Assembly: GCA_032622095.1 (NCBI GenBank)
Contig: CP136065.1
Location: 117,345,195-117,409,194 of the forward strand
Length of the DNA stretch: 64,000 bases
Reading direction: 5' to 3'
Source: Siphonodentalium dalli
Lineage: Eukaryota; Mollusca; Scaphopoda; Gadilida; Siphonodentaliidae
A model generated the notes under the pieces. The model did no database searches, was not told the DNA's origin, and saw only the letters and a list, made by a program, of their open reading frames with translations. Below are positions 35,913-47,060 of the stretch, one piece after another. A program made the translations under genes and the position numbers. Position 1 is the stretch's first letter, and every line of letters starts with the position of its first letter.

Positions 35913-37604
35913 GTCATATCTGCAATAAATCCAAAATTAATAGCTTACTACATGAAATATATATGTAGAATATATACCTATAGTATTTCTGAATAACAAA
36001 TTTACACCACGAATGAGTTCCCCGGTCTACCCCAAGAGCCAATATATGTATATGCATAGTAATTATTGAAATCTACAGATCACAAAATTTCTTCAGGCCC
36101 GAGATGCTCATGGCTTGAGTGTTTCTAACCGCGGGTTGATAACTGACTTCTAAGTCATTGCGAATCCCCATGGTTATAGCATGTATATCTGCTAGGACTT
36201 TGGAAAAGTAAAAAAACTGATGCACTCCCCTTTGTGCATGTGTGCTGGTGAAGAATGTCATAGTTATGTCGGTGTTAAGAATTCCACATGCACACAAGAC
36301 ATCAACTATACCATACGGAATTGGACCATTTTCAAAGGCTCGGTTGCCAAAATAATAAACTGGTTATAATGTTCGGCACCATCTCCACCTGTGCACGCAT
36401 CATGTGCTCCATTCACGTTGTAGAGACAGAATGATACCAAGTGTAGCTATATGCAGCTTGATTATAACATGTTCTCGATCAAGATGATGTTTCAACTTTT
36501 CGTGTTTGCACCCGACACTCAACAATCAACCACCAATCATCAATCCAACTAACTTGTCGATCGATCCCGCTTATAAGAGGCTGTGTCTACAGAATGTTCA
36601 TAACTGATGAAGAACAATTTAATTATTCGTAGGATTTTAGCCTTGAATGCTGGTTATAGCCTACTATTAAATCCCTTGTGTTATTCTTTCTTGCGTTTAT
36701 CTTTTCACGTGGGAGATTACGTTATGTGCAACTGAAAAAGGGCATGCAGCATGAAGCGTAATGGCGTGAAAACATCCATGTTTTGTGCGCACAACGATTA
36801 CAAATTGCATGAGCAGCATACTGGATGACGCAGGAAATTATAAGCCATGTATTCATAATAATTAATGAGTCGTCCGGCCTTTTGGTGTTCGTTTCGCTCA
36901 ATAAATTTCCAGCATGATATCGCCTATAGATTGAATTCAAAAATCGAGTATTCCTCAGGAGATCTCCGGCGATCAATCACGAGATAAAGTGTTCAACACA
37001 CGAGACGAAGGGATCTATTCGCACGCCAGACACCGACTGTCATGATGTGATTGTTATAAGAGTCGAACCAAGCACACATCTTCGGCGTATTTGCAATAGT
37101 ATGGCACTCAACTGGTATTTATCAACATTAGTTGAAGTTCGGTTGCATATATATAACATAACTATCATAGATGGATTCGTACACGTGTCGAAAGAAGCAC
37201 TGTCTATACAAACTTGCACATTAGAGTATAAATCGGCGATCAAATAATCTGACCGCGTAACATTGTTTATATGCACAAACACATACCTACATACAGATAC
37301 AGTGCTCATAATATAGTTATTTTGATCTGAAGGCTCCCTTATCACTACATATACCATAAAGGTGTACATACCTAATAAGAGAAAATGTTTATAACATATA
37401 CATGTATCAGTAATCAACTTTCCTATAATATAATAGAAAATAATAATAGAATGAGTATTCATTCCAAAGTCAGAAAAATCTTTGATTATATATGCGATGT
37501 CCCCGTGTTCAAATTATATATTTACGTTTTATACGCGTATGTGCAATAGCCGTGCAATTTATGAATACATACTGCTGGTTCAAATTGGATAACAATTCTA
37601 CTTT
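35913..37604. other. Low-repeat region; unassigned minus-strand open frames
   Basis: Minus-strand frames at 36073-36297 (74 residues), 36722-36976 (84) and 37040-37462 (140) are among the longer non-repeat frames in the window. The last has several cysteines ('VQVCIDSASFDTCTNPS'). I recognise no family, and the frames contain no catalytic or membrane signature that would identify them. They could be exons of a split gene or chance. Confidence 0.35.
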
Positions 37605-38137
37605 ACGGTGGGGAATCACGTGGTTTCGAGGTTGGTGTTTGCCACGCATTCAAAATGGCCGAAGCGAGCGCAAACGCACAAAAACATAATATGTGAAGAA
37701 TTGACACAAAGCATAGCATTTCGACGGATACGAACATATGCTGAGATTATTTTAAAAACAAGTTGATACCGTATTTGTTCCGAAATACTCAATAGTTTGC
37801 TATAATATTCTGACCAAAGTTGCTATTCGGAGGTTCGTGGAATACACCAGTCCATACAGCTATATATTATTAACTAGGAGAATCCTTCGACTGAGAACTT
37901 CGGTCCGAATGTTAGAGCAAACAACGTTGAGTTTGGACGCAAATAGAGTTATCAGCTTGATTGAAAAATAGTATAGCATATGCTCGTACCTGCCAAATTT
38001 CTATGTGCAATGTAATATGTAATATCATAGTTTATTACCATTTTCCTCGTTTCTGGTCGTGTTTTCGATCGCATCGGCCATTTTGAATGCGTGATACTCA
38101 CCAACTCGAAACCACGTGATTCCCCATGCACCGTGAT
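37605..38137. repeat. Inverted duplication (~65-bp arms) with exon-like content
   Basis: The left arm (37605-37665) and right arm (38070-38137) are about 88% complementary. They share GGGGAATCACGTGGTTTCGA, containing the E-box CACGTG, and 'cacgcattcaaaatggccga'. The spacer is about 400 bp. On the minus strand the right arm lies inside an open frame (37952-38278). See the next entry. Confidence 0.75.
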
Positions 38138-38278
38138 ATTAAAGAATCCACCGTTTGGAGAACAATCACGTATAGACGAGATATTTCGTACAAATTCAGG
38201 TTCGCAGCCAGGTTTACAACATTTCAAATAGGGGTGCATAATGCACATTCTTAATTTTATGAAGATAATATAGAACAT
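38090..38278 (-). other. Candidate host exon on the minus strand, unassigned
   Basis: The minus-strand frame reads a cysteine-containing segment, 'KCCKPGCEPEFVRNISSIRD' then 'CSPNGGFFNITVHGESRGFE'. It reaches a splice-donor-like TTG/GTGAGT at about 38097. A weak acceptor (TTAAG) precedes it near 38245. If the frame is read through instead, it goes on to 37952. A competing reading is that AAAATGGCCGATGCG (about 38068-38083, minus) is a start codon in good context. I do not know the protein, and no neighbouring exon is confirmed. Confidence 0.25.
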
Positions 38279-38439
38279 AAAACAAATTGCTAGATGTGGA
38301 TAATCTTTTCTCGTCTGACATGTTTTTCTATTTATTGGTAAACTATTATATATTATGGGTTATATACTCTAAATATTGGTGAAATGGCTTGAGCAAAACA
38401 CAGTCGGAGTAAAAGTCAAGACTCTATACAGATTGATTC

Positions 38440-38840
38440 TTGGCTAATGGACCACCCATCACCAATTCATATACGTGGCTTGAATTTTATGGCCACCTGC
38501 GCAGACATGTACTTTCAATCAGGAAAGGTCTCGACAAGGTTGTGGTGAGAAATTCTACTAGCTTGAGTTCCATGTCTATTATATTAACAGTGACTTGTCC
38601 CATTACGGTGATTAGGATAATCAAATTCTTGCCTCTTGTCTCCTCGGCATTAGGGGAAATTTGTCTGAGCGCCATGACAGTGTCCCGGAGTCCTTATTAT
38701 ATAACTCACCGGACGCAAAAGAGTAGCGCATCATGTCGTCGAGTGTGGCTTAAGAAGACTGCCGTCATTACCAAATCCATGTGACTGCCACATATAATAC
38801 TTAAGCATGATCCAAACAGCTGACGCCAAACAACTCGTAC
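38440..38840 (-). other. Unassigned open stretches on the minus strand
   Basis: A frame open through about 38840-38714 ends near CCG/GTGAGT, and another at 38675-38487 contains 'MELKLVEFLTTTL'. The second loosely resembles 'TQLKLVEIMRTV' in the candidate exon at 39414-39604. I cannot identify a family for either. Confidence 0.2.
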
Positions 38841-39413
38841 CACATAAATTCTTAGGTATAGAATAGAGTAAAAATTATTTAATCTCCAATCAAGGTCACC
38901 TAAGGAACAGCAATTTAAACGGAGGTAGAATCAAATATATTTGTATGATTAATAAAATGAAAATGGTTTTATATGTATATTTCCCTTCAGACAGTAAGTT
39001 CAACAAACGCTCATATATAATCATTTTGCACTTATCTGCCTTCTGCTTATAGTTCGTGAACTAACCCCAGATGTATAATATACCATTCTAATATATATAA
39101 CTGATGCATGGGAAAATCGATTTAGTAAAGAAAGAGCTAATAGTGATACTGTGAGAATGCGAATAATGTGATCTTAATTTAGATGTTCGCGTTAGCTGAA
39201 ACATATATTTTATTTCCTAAGTCAACAAAATAATTCGTAAATATAGCTGAAATATAGTACTATTTTATGTTCATAAAAGAAAAGTCCGTGCCTCAATAAA
39301 TCTGATATATCTACTATGCATGAATATTCAGTCATTCTATGTCTGTCATCCGAATATTGTGACATATACCCATCCGCTGATTATTGTCGTGCACCGGCCG
39401 CAAAGCTTACCCT

Positions 39414-39604
39414 TACTTACCATACCTGTTTGTTTTAGTGCGAGTCCTCGTCGGCATTAATAAGGATGAATTGGTCATGTTCGCTTTGATCACAGTACGC
39501 ATGATTTCCACAAGTTTAAGTTGGGTGGCAACCGGAATCTCCGAAATGTTGATTAGAGTGCACACGATCTCCAACTCCCGCGTCCAATTGGCACGCGGCA
39601 TCTA
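39414..39604 (-). other. Candidate splice-bounded exon, unassigned
   Basis: On the minus strand the sequence passes from 'tctccttgatag' (acceptor-like) into an open frame beginning MPRANWTRELEIVCTLINIS. The frame runs to AACAGGTATG followed by GTAAGTAAG, a textbook donor, at about 39418. It contains two N-x-S/T sequons and no cysteine-rich domain. No homologue comes to mind. It is short, and the support is only the splice-like borders. Confidence 0.25.
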
Positions 39605-40685
39605 TCAAGGAGACTACGAACATGAAGATGGCATTTTCGAAAAACATGATAGCACTTTTAAGTATACAATGCAGGAGGATTTATGATGAAACATCTAATA
39701 AAATTAAGTTTTTATTTTAGTTCAGTCAAACTGATACGAATGTAGTAATAAGGATGTAATCTCGTCTTTATCGATGCAGATTGTAAGCAAAAAACGAGAG
39801 GACGATCACGATCGGCAGATTTCGAACCCATCCCTTATCGATAGTAAATTGCTATGATCGGAATCATAATCTAGAGTTTTGATGCTGAATTATAGAGTAT
39901 ACCGCTATGTACAAAAATTTTATGTAGATAATAACACATTATTATAATTTATAGGTCAAAAGAGTACACCTAATATAACATCTAAACTATAGAGACAATT
40001 CTACAACTATCATAGGGTAAGCAGTTCTATTCACGGTGTTACAAATGAGATATAAAAAAAATATAGTGATTTAATACAGGTGAGTATAGATTATATTTTA
40101 TATGACAGCTCGTGTATAATGTACTTGATCATTTCCTCTGCATGCTGAACTATAGAATTAGCAAATTAATATTTTGAATCATCAATACCAATACCAAAAA
40201 GGGCCATGACTCCGGGGGGTGGGTAGTAAAAAATTAGCAGGAAGGTATGCCATTTTCAGGGACCACTATATTTTGGTCCGAAAGCGCATAAAACACTACG
40301 TATATTGCTCTTACCGCTGGAAACTTATCACATTTAGTCCAAATGACGGGGTTTAACCAGTTTAACAATGTGATAGGTATTTTGTCTACCACATACATGT
40401 ATTTAGAGCTTCCAGGTCAGTGCGTGACGCGAGTATACTAGGTCAGTCTGGGTGGTCAAATTTTAATGAATCGATGCAATGGACAAATACAGTAACACTC
40501 GTAAGCTGATAGCTATTGCATATACTAGCTAGCTCAAAGTATAAGGCATAATATGCATCCAATTTTATTTTTTTAAATGTTATACATATCCAGTGCGCTA
40601 TAAAAATTTCCCATGCAAGTTATTACATGGACCGAACATGTGTTCGGCTATTTGGCTGTAATACCCTTTTAGCTGATAGCATTGG
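39605..40685. other. No recognisable gene
   Basis: This is AT-rich sequence. At about 39815-39850 a 'gatttcgaacccatc' phrase recalls a tRNA T-loop on the minus strand, but no cloverleaf can be built. Confidence 0.5.
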
Positions 40686-41467
40686 CTGCGGGCACACGTA
40701 TCACAGTAGCGATGGCATAGTAGGTGTGACAATTTATTATGGTGGAGTTTGGTGACAATTGGTCGTCATAATTAATATGCCATAGCAAGCTATGTCGCCC
40801 GCTGCAAATTCGCACAATGAGTCTACCAATCTTTACCAGCGACGGTCGATCTCTCACGGAGGTATCTGAATATATTTTCGCTGTTGATCTTTACTCAACT
40901 TGCAGTGTTATATTTTGTATGCTAACACGCAAGTCCACTTGTTAACTTAATGAATAACCCATTTCTGTCAAAAGTCATGATTCTTCTTACAAAGAAACCA
41001 TTTCCCGTGTAATTTATCATCAAATGTAAGTGGGTCAAACCTTATGCGTAGAACTATAAACGTCGCAAAATAGAAAACGCAATTGGGGAACTGTCTTAAT
41101 ACTCATGAAATTAATATAAGTAGATACACATGCCTTGAGATCATATTTTAAAAAACGTAGCACATGCATGATATGTGAGTGAATGAGGAATTGCTACATG
41201 GCCACGGTCAAACACAATTCTGGACGATCGATAGTGCAATTATATATCGTAGCGAATACAATTTAGCAAAACGTGATGAGTAGTGATCAACCTTGGTGAA
41301 ACGCAATGGGTTAATTGGTCCAGCCGAGTCATTGTGCGGAAACTCAGCGGGCAACATGGCTGGCTACAGCATATCAATTATGACGATCAATTGTCACCAA
41401 ACTCCACCATAATAAATTGTAACACCCACTGTGCCATCGCTACTGTGATACGTGTGTCCACAGCCAT
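40686..41467. repeat. Inverted duplication (~138-bp arms) with a conserved open frame in each arm
   Basis: The left arm (40686-40821, read on the minus strand) and right arm (41329-41467, plus) are about 86% identical. Both encode 'HINYDDQLSPNSTIINC' followed by 'AIATVIRV', within frames at 40669-40857 (minus) and 41283-41483 (plus). Both are preceded by an AG (TTTGCAG and AACTCAG) where an exon could start. The arms converge over a ~507-bp spacer. This is either an inverted duplicated exon or the arms of an old TIR element; I cannot decide from one locus. Confidence 0.75.
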
Positions 41468-42272
41468 TATCTCAGGACAGTGAACTCAATCTTGACTTTC
41501 GAGTCAGTGCTGACATTATGTAGACACGTCCTTGACATATCAGTTAAGCTCCAATTCAAATGGGACATATTTTGAAATTAGATAAACTCAGAAAGGAGAT
41601 TTACCAGGCTGCAATTGGAACTATTATTTGATCAATTTTTGATATTAGCAAGCCTATGTCCACACAGTATATACACAATTCCATAATTTCTAACTATTTT
41701 CTGTCAACCAGCTCAACATTATTCCATACGACTTGTGTTAGTCTACTGGGGCAACTACTATTACACTAAATGATAAGCAGTTACTATAGCAGACTTGGAT
41801 ACTTTATGTGTTGTGGAGTAACAGATTTAGTCATCTGAGTTTATAGATATGCAATTAATTCACTTATTGACTCGATCAACTGATGACAGTTATTGTCTCT
41901 AACTATTGATAGTCACAATATGCTCCAGACAGTTGGGTCGCGTTCTATTTACATGCACACAATATTCAAGTTTAAAGGCCATAGTTACATCAGGAAATGT
42001 ATATTTATATTAGTTTTACATTCCTCGAAGCTCTTTATGTTTACACTACTGTTGAAGTTCTGGTCTGAATGTTGGTTCATAAGTTTATCAAGGAAAAAAC
42101 CTAATATATTTCGGTCAAACTGTTTTATTTACAATATTTTAGAAGTTTCCACAGTGGCCTCAAGTCTATTTTTACTTATTATTTTGTTGAAAATATATGA
42201 TTCCAGATTTTTTTTCTAAAACTGTCCATGTCGGGTTTTTTTTTTCGGGAAGGAACGTTTTTAACCTCACCA
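41468..42272. other. No recognisable gene
   Basis: A plus-strand frame at 41893-42219 (108 residues, hydrophobic C-terminal half) is unassigned. Confidence 0.45.
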
Positions 42273-42784
42273 CCCCCCCCCCCCACATGCAACATGACAT
42301 AGCTACTAAGGCCCACATGAGCTCCCATTAATATAAATATGATGTTTTTTACACTTATAATATGTTTTAAACTGTTAAAAATGCAGACGCTAAAGGTCTT
42401 TAGTAAAAAATGAATGAGGTTATAAAAAATGCGTTGTTTGCCTCTCTGATTCCACCCACCCAGGCATACCTTCCTGCAATCTTTTTAAATTACCCCCCCC
42501 CCCCACCCGATGACTCAGTAAAAAAAAAAACTCGGATCAAACCCATATTCGAACTCGATCTGTATTTTGGGTTGAAACCTCAGATAGAAAAATTTGGTTC
42601 CGATCAGATAACAAAATGTTTGAGTTATCGCACCATGCATAAAGTGCCTACGAACAGACCGGTTAAATGGGCAATAGAAAGGCACTGTGCGCGTGTGCAT
42701 GGAATGGTGAAGGGGTCGAGAACCAACGTGATTATATATGCATGGCAGCTGGGCCGAGCCTTCAGGATCATAACTGTAGTTTAA
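42273..42784. repeat. C-tract repeat region with 'gagttat' SINE/LINE-tail-like sequence
   Basis: C12 runs occur at 42273-42284 and 42493-42504. On the minus strand, 42515-42700 reads 'gcgataactcaaaca', 'gaggtttcaacccaaaat', 'gagttcgaatatgggtttgatccgag' and then a T run. This layout and the T-run ending suggest a short retroposon, possibly tRNA-related. The plus frame 42410-42784 reads across it and is not credible as a gene. Confidence 0.45.
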
Positions 42785-45484
42785 CTGTGTGTGTTAAGCG
42801 TCAAGTCTGACGTATTTTCACAGAGCTGCGGGTACTCAGATCAGAACCAAGCACCGAAGGCAATAAATCAGCATTAGAACAATCACCCCAAAATTGTTTC
42901 CGATGTGGAATGTTTCTCTCGGGTTAAAACGATAATAGCATAGGATTCAAGCACAATTAGCCTAAGTAATCGCCATGCTCTTGTTTTCATAACTCATTGC
43001 ACTTCAATAGCATGTGAACGGAACGTATTCCGTAATCGCGGGTGGTCGTATACGCTGTTACACTCTGATAATCATCACGCCCTTCATTCGGTAGAAGTCG
43101 GAATACTTTTATATATAGTATCATGCATTCTTCACTAGAATGCAACTGAGAATACTTTTACATGACAAACAAAAATCAACGGAAGGAAACATTAAAAACT
43201 ATAAATGTGACAAGGAGCAATCAGTAATGCTTTCGATTTGTCCTTATATATATACGAGTTTTTACATTTTACATTTACATATACGGAATTACTCATAAGA
43301 GACATTGAGATCCATCACATGCGTGTTAATTTACCTAAGGATCTCCAAATTTGTAGTGGACAAGAATGTTCTCCTTGAACGATGCATATATGTCTAGGTC
43401 AAATATATATAATCAACTGCAACTTGTTCCAGTCGTTGATTGTTCGGCAGTGGTAACTGTTTTATATGTGTATGTATTATAGGCTGAAGTGGAGGCATTG
43501 GTTCAGTATGGGTATTCATTGCTTCAAATGTGCTTTATTTCTTAATGAACATAGCTCATTCATCGAACTGATATCCAGTTTGAACCCCCCCCCCCCCCCA
43601 CCCCATATAATATACGTATACCAATTCACACTCAACTTCAGATAAGATATCGATCGCGATATATACATGCATGGTCGTTTATGGTTATCGATGGGAGTAC
43701 GAAGTTTACATATCTATGATCTCCACATTTATATATGAATGCTGTCTTAACATTTGCAGGATTAGACAATCTTCCGGACAATATCTTTGAGCAGCGTAAA
43801 ATTTGCCGTAAATTACTGATCATTGCAGTCGGCACCACGGATCGGTATGATTAAGTTTTAATGAATCGTAATTTCTACCCAAACAACTGACTCCTGTGGA
43901 ACTTACTTCCTCAGGGTGCCAATCTGGAATAAATTATGGAACAATTTTTCTATTCTCGGAAGGTTTCATAGCTTGAAACTATTTGTTAATTGGATTACTG
44001 TTTCCCTACTGTTTGGTTCAGTGCAAGTCGACAAGTATAATTCCATACACGCTATTCTTATATGCGTGCTATTCTTATGGACGTTCGACCGGGAGAGAGT
44101 ATACACCGACATGTCACTTCTGATTTCTATTATCTTTTGCAACAATCTGGAGTAAGAAAATTGGTGCTAGAGATTCTTCTTGTTAATTATGCCAATGCAC
44201 GACATGGACTCATGTGGTGTTCAACATTGTTCGTCTGTTCTTGTCCAATATAACCTGAAATTTTCTGAAGTTTTTCTTTCATGTTCTGAAACACAACTGA
44301 TCATGGTTATTATCGCTTTATGCATGAACGGAAACATTTTCTCAAAAGTTCGGACCAGATGAAATAATTTTGAACATTTCCTGCGAACCATCCACTGCCC
44401 AAAAATGATCTAAGTACACTGAAAAATCGACCATCGTCAGATCTCCGTGAGGAGGATACCCAGGAGAATATCGCGGTACATCGTTGTCCCTGCAGGGAAA
44501 TTATTCGGCCAATTATCTGTATAGTTAATTTGTAGTTGACACGAGTTGAGGAGAGCGCCACGTTGGCGTGTACGGGCATTGGAAAGCGAATTCCTATATA
44601 CACTGTGAGGTCTCATTAATTGTATACATTCCAAGTCAACCCGGGTTTCAAGTGAGCGGATACAGCACTTGAAATTTCACGCGTTGAGATAAGTATCAAC
44701 AGGGCGCCAACGGTCGTCGCCATATTGATTTTGCCTAACCAACCATTCTGATGACTAATGTATGAGTATTCTAGATAAACCGACGTCCGTGTCCGAATAT
44801 TCATGTTTGCCAGACATCCCGAAGTACCATGAAGGCGACACTATAGATGTTATCACGGCTGCATCTTTCAGGAACGGATAACGATGTATTTTCCAAAGAC
44901 AATGATCAGAAATGAATAACCGAATAATATATTTTGTCGTCTCATATCTGCCATGTTGATCAAATCCTGCTCAGATAACCACATAATTAGAAAATATAGA
45001 ACCATTATGAGCAGGACTTGGGCCTTGGCCCAACAATCTTTCTGGGCGATCTTATCGGGAGAGTCATTACATCGCTGAAGTGAGCAGAATGGCAATATGG
45101 CAGCAAAATGCAATCTGGCATATTGCGTATAATATTGGTTAGATAGGCGATACGTGGGGATTGTACGAAGTTGAATCATTAGTTGATATGATATTTTTAT
45201 CCGACTATCAAAATCCAAAGTGACCTTTATCAGGATGACGCACTAATATATTCTCGTAGCGAGTTCTTGTATTCATGCAGAATCGAAAGCGAAGAATGTA
45301 TTGGCCCAGAGAGTCAAACGATAGTATTTGTCGTTCGCGATTGTAAACTTGCACATACCTTGAAAACAAATTGAACAAGAGGTTGCATCACGGGAACTGG
45401 GATACCCCCATGTGATGAACGAACAAATTACTTGACAATTCTAACAAACGACGGACGGAAATCCAACATTTTCAGATAAAGAAA
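42785..45484. other. Low-repeat region; no gene recognised; C15 tract
   Basis: A C15 run lies at 43585-43599. A plus frame at 43916-44155 begins with 'VPIWNKLWNNFS..SLKLF', faintly like a LINE protein ending, but nothing else supports it. Minus frames at 44310-44603 and 44868-45218 (116 residues) are unassigned. Confidence 0.4.
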
Positions 45485-45857
45485 GAGGGATAACTCTTGA
45501 ACGGAAAATGTGAACAACCTCAATGACCCTCTTTTGAAAGCCCTCATGATGCAAAACCTGCATACCAAATTTCATCAAGATCCGATAACCCATGGTTGAG
45601 ATATATGAGCGGACTGACAGAAATACAAAATTAGCAGATAAACAAAGAGGGATAACTCTTAAACGGAAAATACGAACAACGTCAATGAACCCTCATTTGA
45701 AAGCCCTTCTGATGATAAACCTACATAACAAATGTCATTGAGATCCGACCATCCATAGTTGAGAATGACATATATCGATGGACGCCCCGACACACGGACG
45801 AAGGGATGGACAGACGGACACATGTAATCAAGTATACCCCCCATCTCTTGGGATGGG
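45485..45857. repeat. Dimeric retroposon tail with terminal hairpin
   Basis: Two units begin 'gagggataactctt(g/a)aacgg' at 45485 and 45647 (162-bp period). Each runs through 'caatga(a)ccctc', 'tttgaaagccct', 'aaatttcat..gatccga' and 'ggttgaga'. The second ends in 'gacacacggacgaagggatggacagac' and then a hairpin in which TACCCCCCATC pairs with GATGGGGGTA (about 45834-45861). The phrasing matches 3' tails of invertebrate LINE/SINE elements; no enzyme is encoded. Confidence 0.75.
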
Positions 45858-45918
45858 GGTAGTCTTTTATTTGGCCAAATTATGGGTGTGTGATATGTAG
45901 ACGATAACTACGTATATC

Positions 45919-47060
45919 CAGCCTGTTCTCCCGAAAATAATCTCATATTGAACTTATTTAAAGGTACGGTTGGCCTTGGCGGTGGGTATCCTGTGAAAAT
46001 ATTTCAACCCGGCAAAAACAGCCACAAACAGAAAGAACATCAAAATGTAGACAGACTTTGTCCGTATACAAATAAGTAATATCGCATAAACAGTATGTTA
46101 TTGTCAAATGTTTGACCATTGTTATGTAAACAAAAGCATAAAAAGTTACTTTTCTGGTGTTTGTTTATATTATGATGGTAAACATAAAGAGCGTTCTTTG
46201 TTGGTGACTTCCTGATATGGAACTAATAAAGAGCGTTTATGCCATTTGTGTGTGATTAGCCAGTAGCATTGTGCTGTCTTCTGTAACACAATCAGGCTCT
46301 TGCTTAGGTAAAATATAGTAGGTCTTTGTGATAGCATGCTGTTTACGTGATGGTCATGGTATATATGAACGAAACTGTATGCGTTTTAATGTTTTTCTGT
46401 TTACGGTGATTAGAACAAATATGAATATTTTCGACAACTAAGGCCTCACGTGCCTTTAAAAACACATATATGTCCGACGTCCGCATGATTTTGACTGAGT
46501 TATGCCCCCTTTTTTTACTTAGATTTTACCTGATTTGCGGTTTCCAAATGTGGTATGTTAGTTTAATCCGATTATTTTTCTCAGAGTTATGGGCGTTTCG
46601 ACTTAGAAAATTCAATTTTTCTTGTTTTTTCTTTGGTTTCCAACTTTCCGGATGATAACTCAAGTTTGGATTGCTTAATTGGAAATTCTTTTTTTTTTGT
46701 GGGTCGTTCATATAAAAAAACTGAAGTCCCAAAATATATATCAGACTAGCTGGTGGACCCGACTTCGTCGTGGCTGTTCCCCTCTGCTTTTCGGCGAATT
46801 GCGCACTGTATATGAACCTAAATCGAATAACAAGATGTACGCTCTTTATAATGTGTTTTCACTGTGCATGGTCTACGCCATAAAACGGAATAACAAGATG
46901 TACGCTCTTTATAATGTGTTTTCAATGTGCATGCTCTACGCCATAAAACGGAATAACGGGTATACGTCCACTATGGGCTTATTTCATCATCAAATAAGTC
47001 CAATGAACCTATGTGAATATTTAGGTCCAATATGAACCTATTTGCACAATGATGTGTTTT
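45919..47060. repeat. Dispersed repeat, 'CAGCCTGTTCTC' family, copy 2 (expanded)
   Basis: The head CAGCCTGTTCTCCCGAAAAT is at 45919. Later landmarks (tandem block 46826-46956, then 'ggtccaatatgaacctatttgca' at 47026) match copy 3 at 52413-52665. The intervening 46.0-46.8 kb holds other material. This includes two ~95-bp relatives of 'gagttatg..cgacttaga' (46497-46640) and a head 'actagctggtggacccgacttcgtc' (46745) of the 61-kb repeat family. Confidence 0.55.
46826..46956. repeat. 63-bp tandem repeat, two units
   Basis: 'aataacaagatgtacgctct' recurs at 46826 and 46889, and a third unit starts at 46952 but diverges. The period is exactly 63 bp. The plus frame 46679-47035 repeats a 21-residue peptide because 63 is a multiple of 3. 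Confidence 0.92.

Noticed and set aside
39810-39860. Possible tRNA gene on the minus strand (T-loop-like gggttcgaaatc)
   Set aside because: The T-stem does not pair, and no acceptor stem or anticodon arm can be placed.
42515-42700. Possible tRNA from ttcgaa...gatccg motifs
   Set aside because: No cloverleaf forms. A retroposon tail with a T run explains it better.
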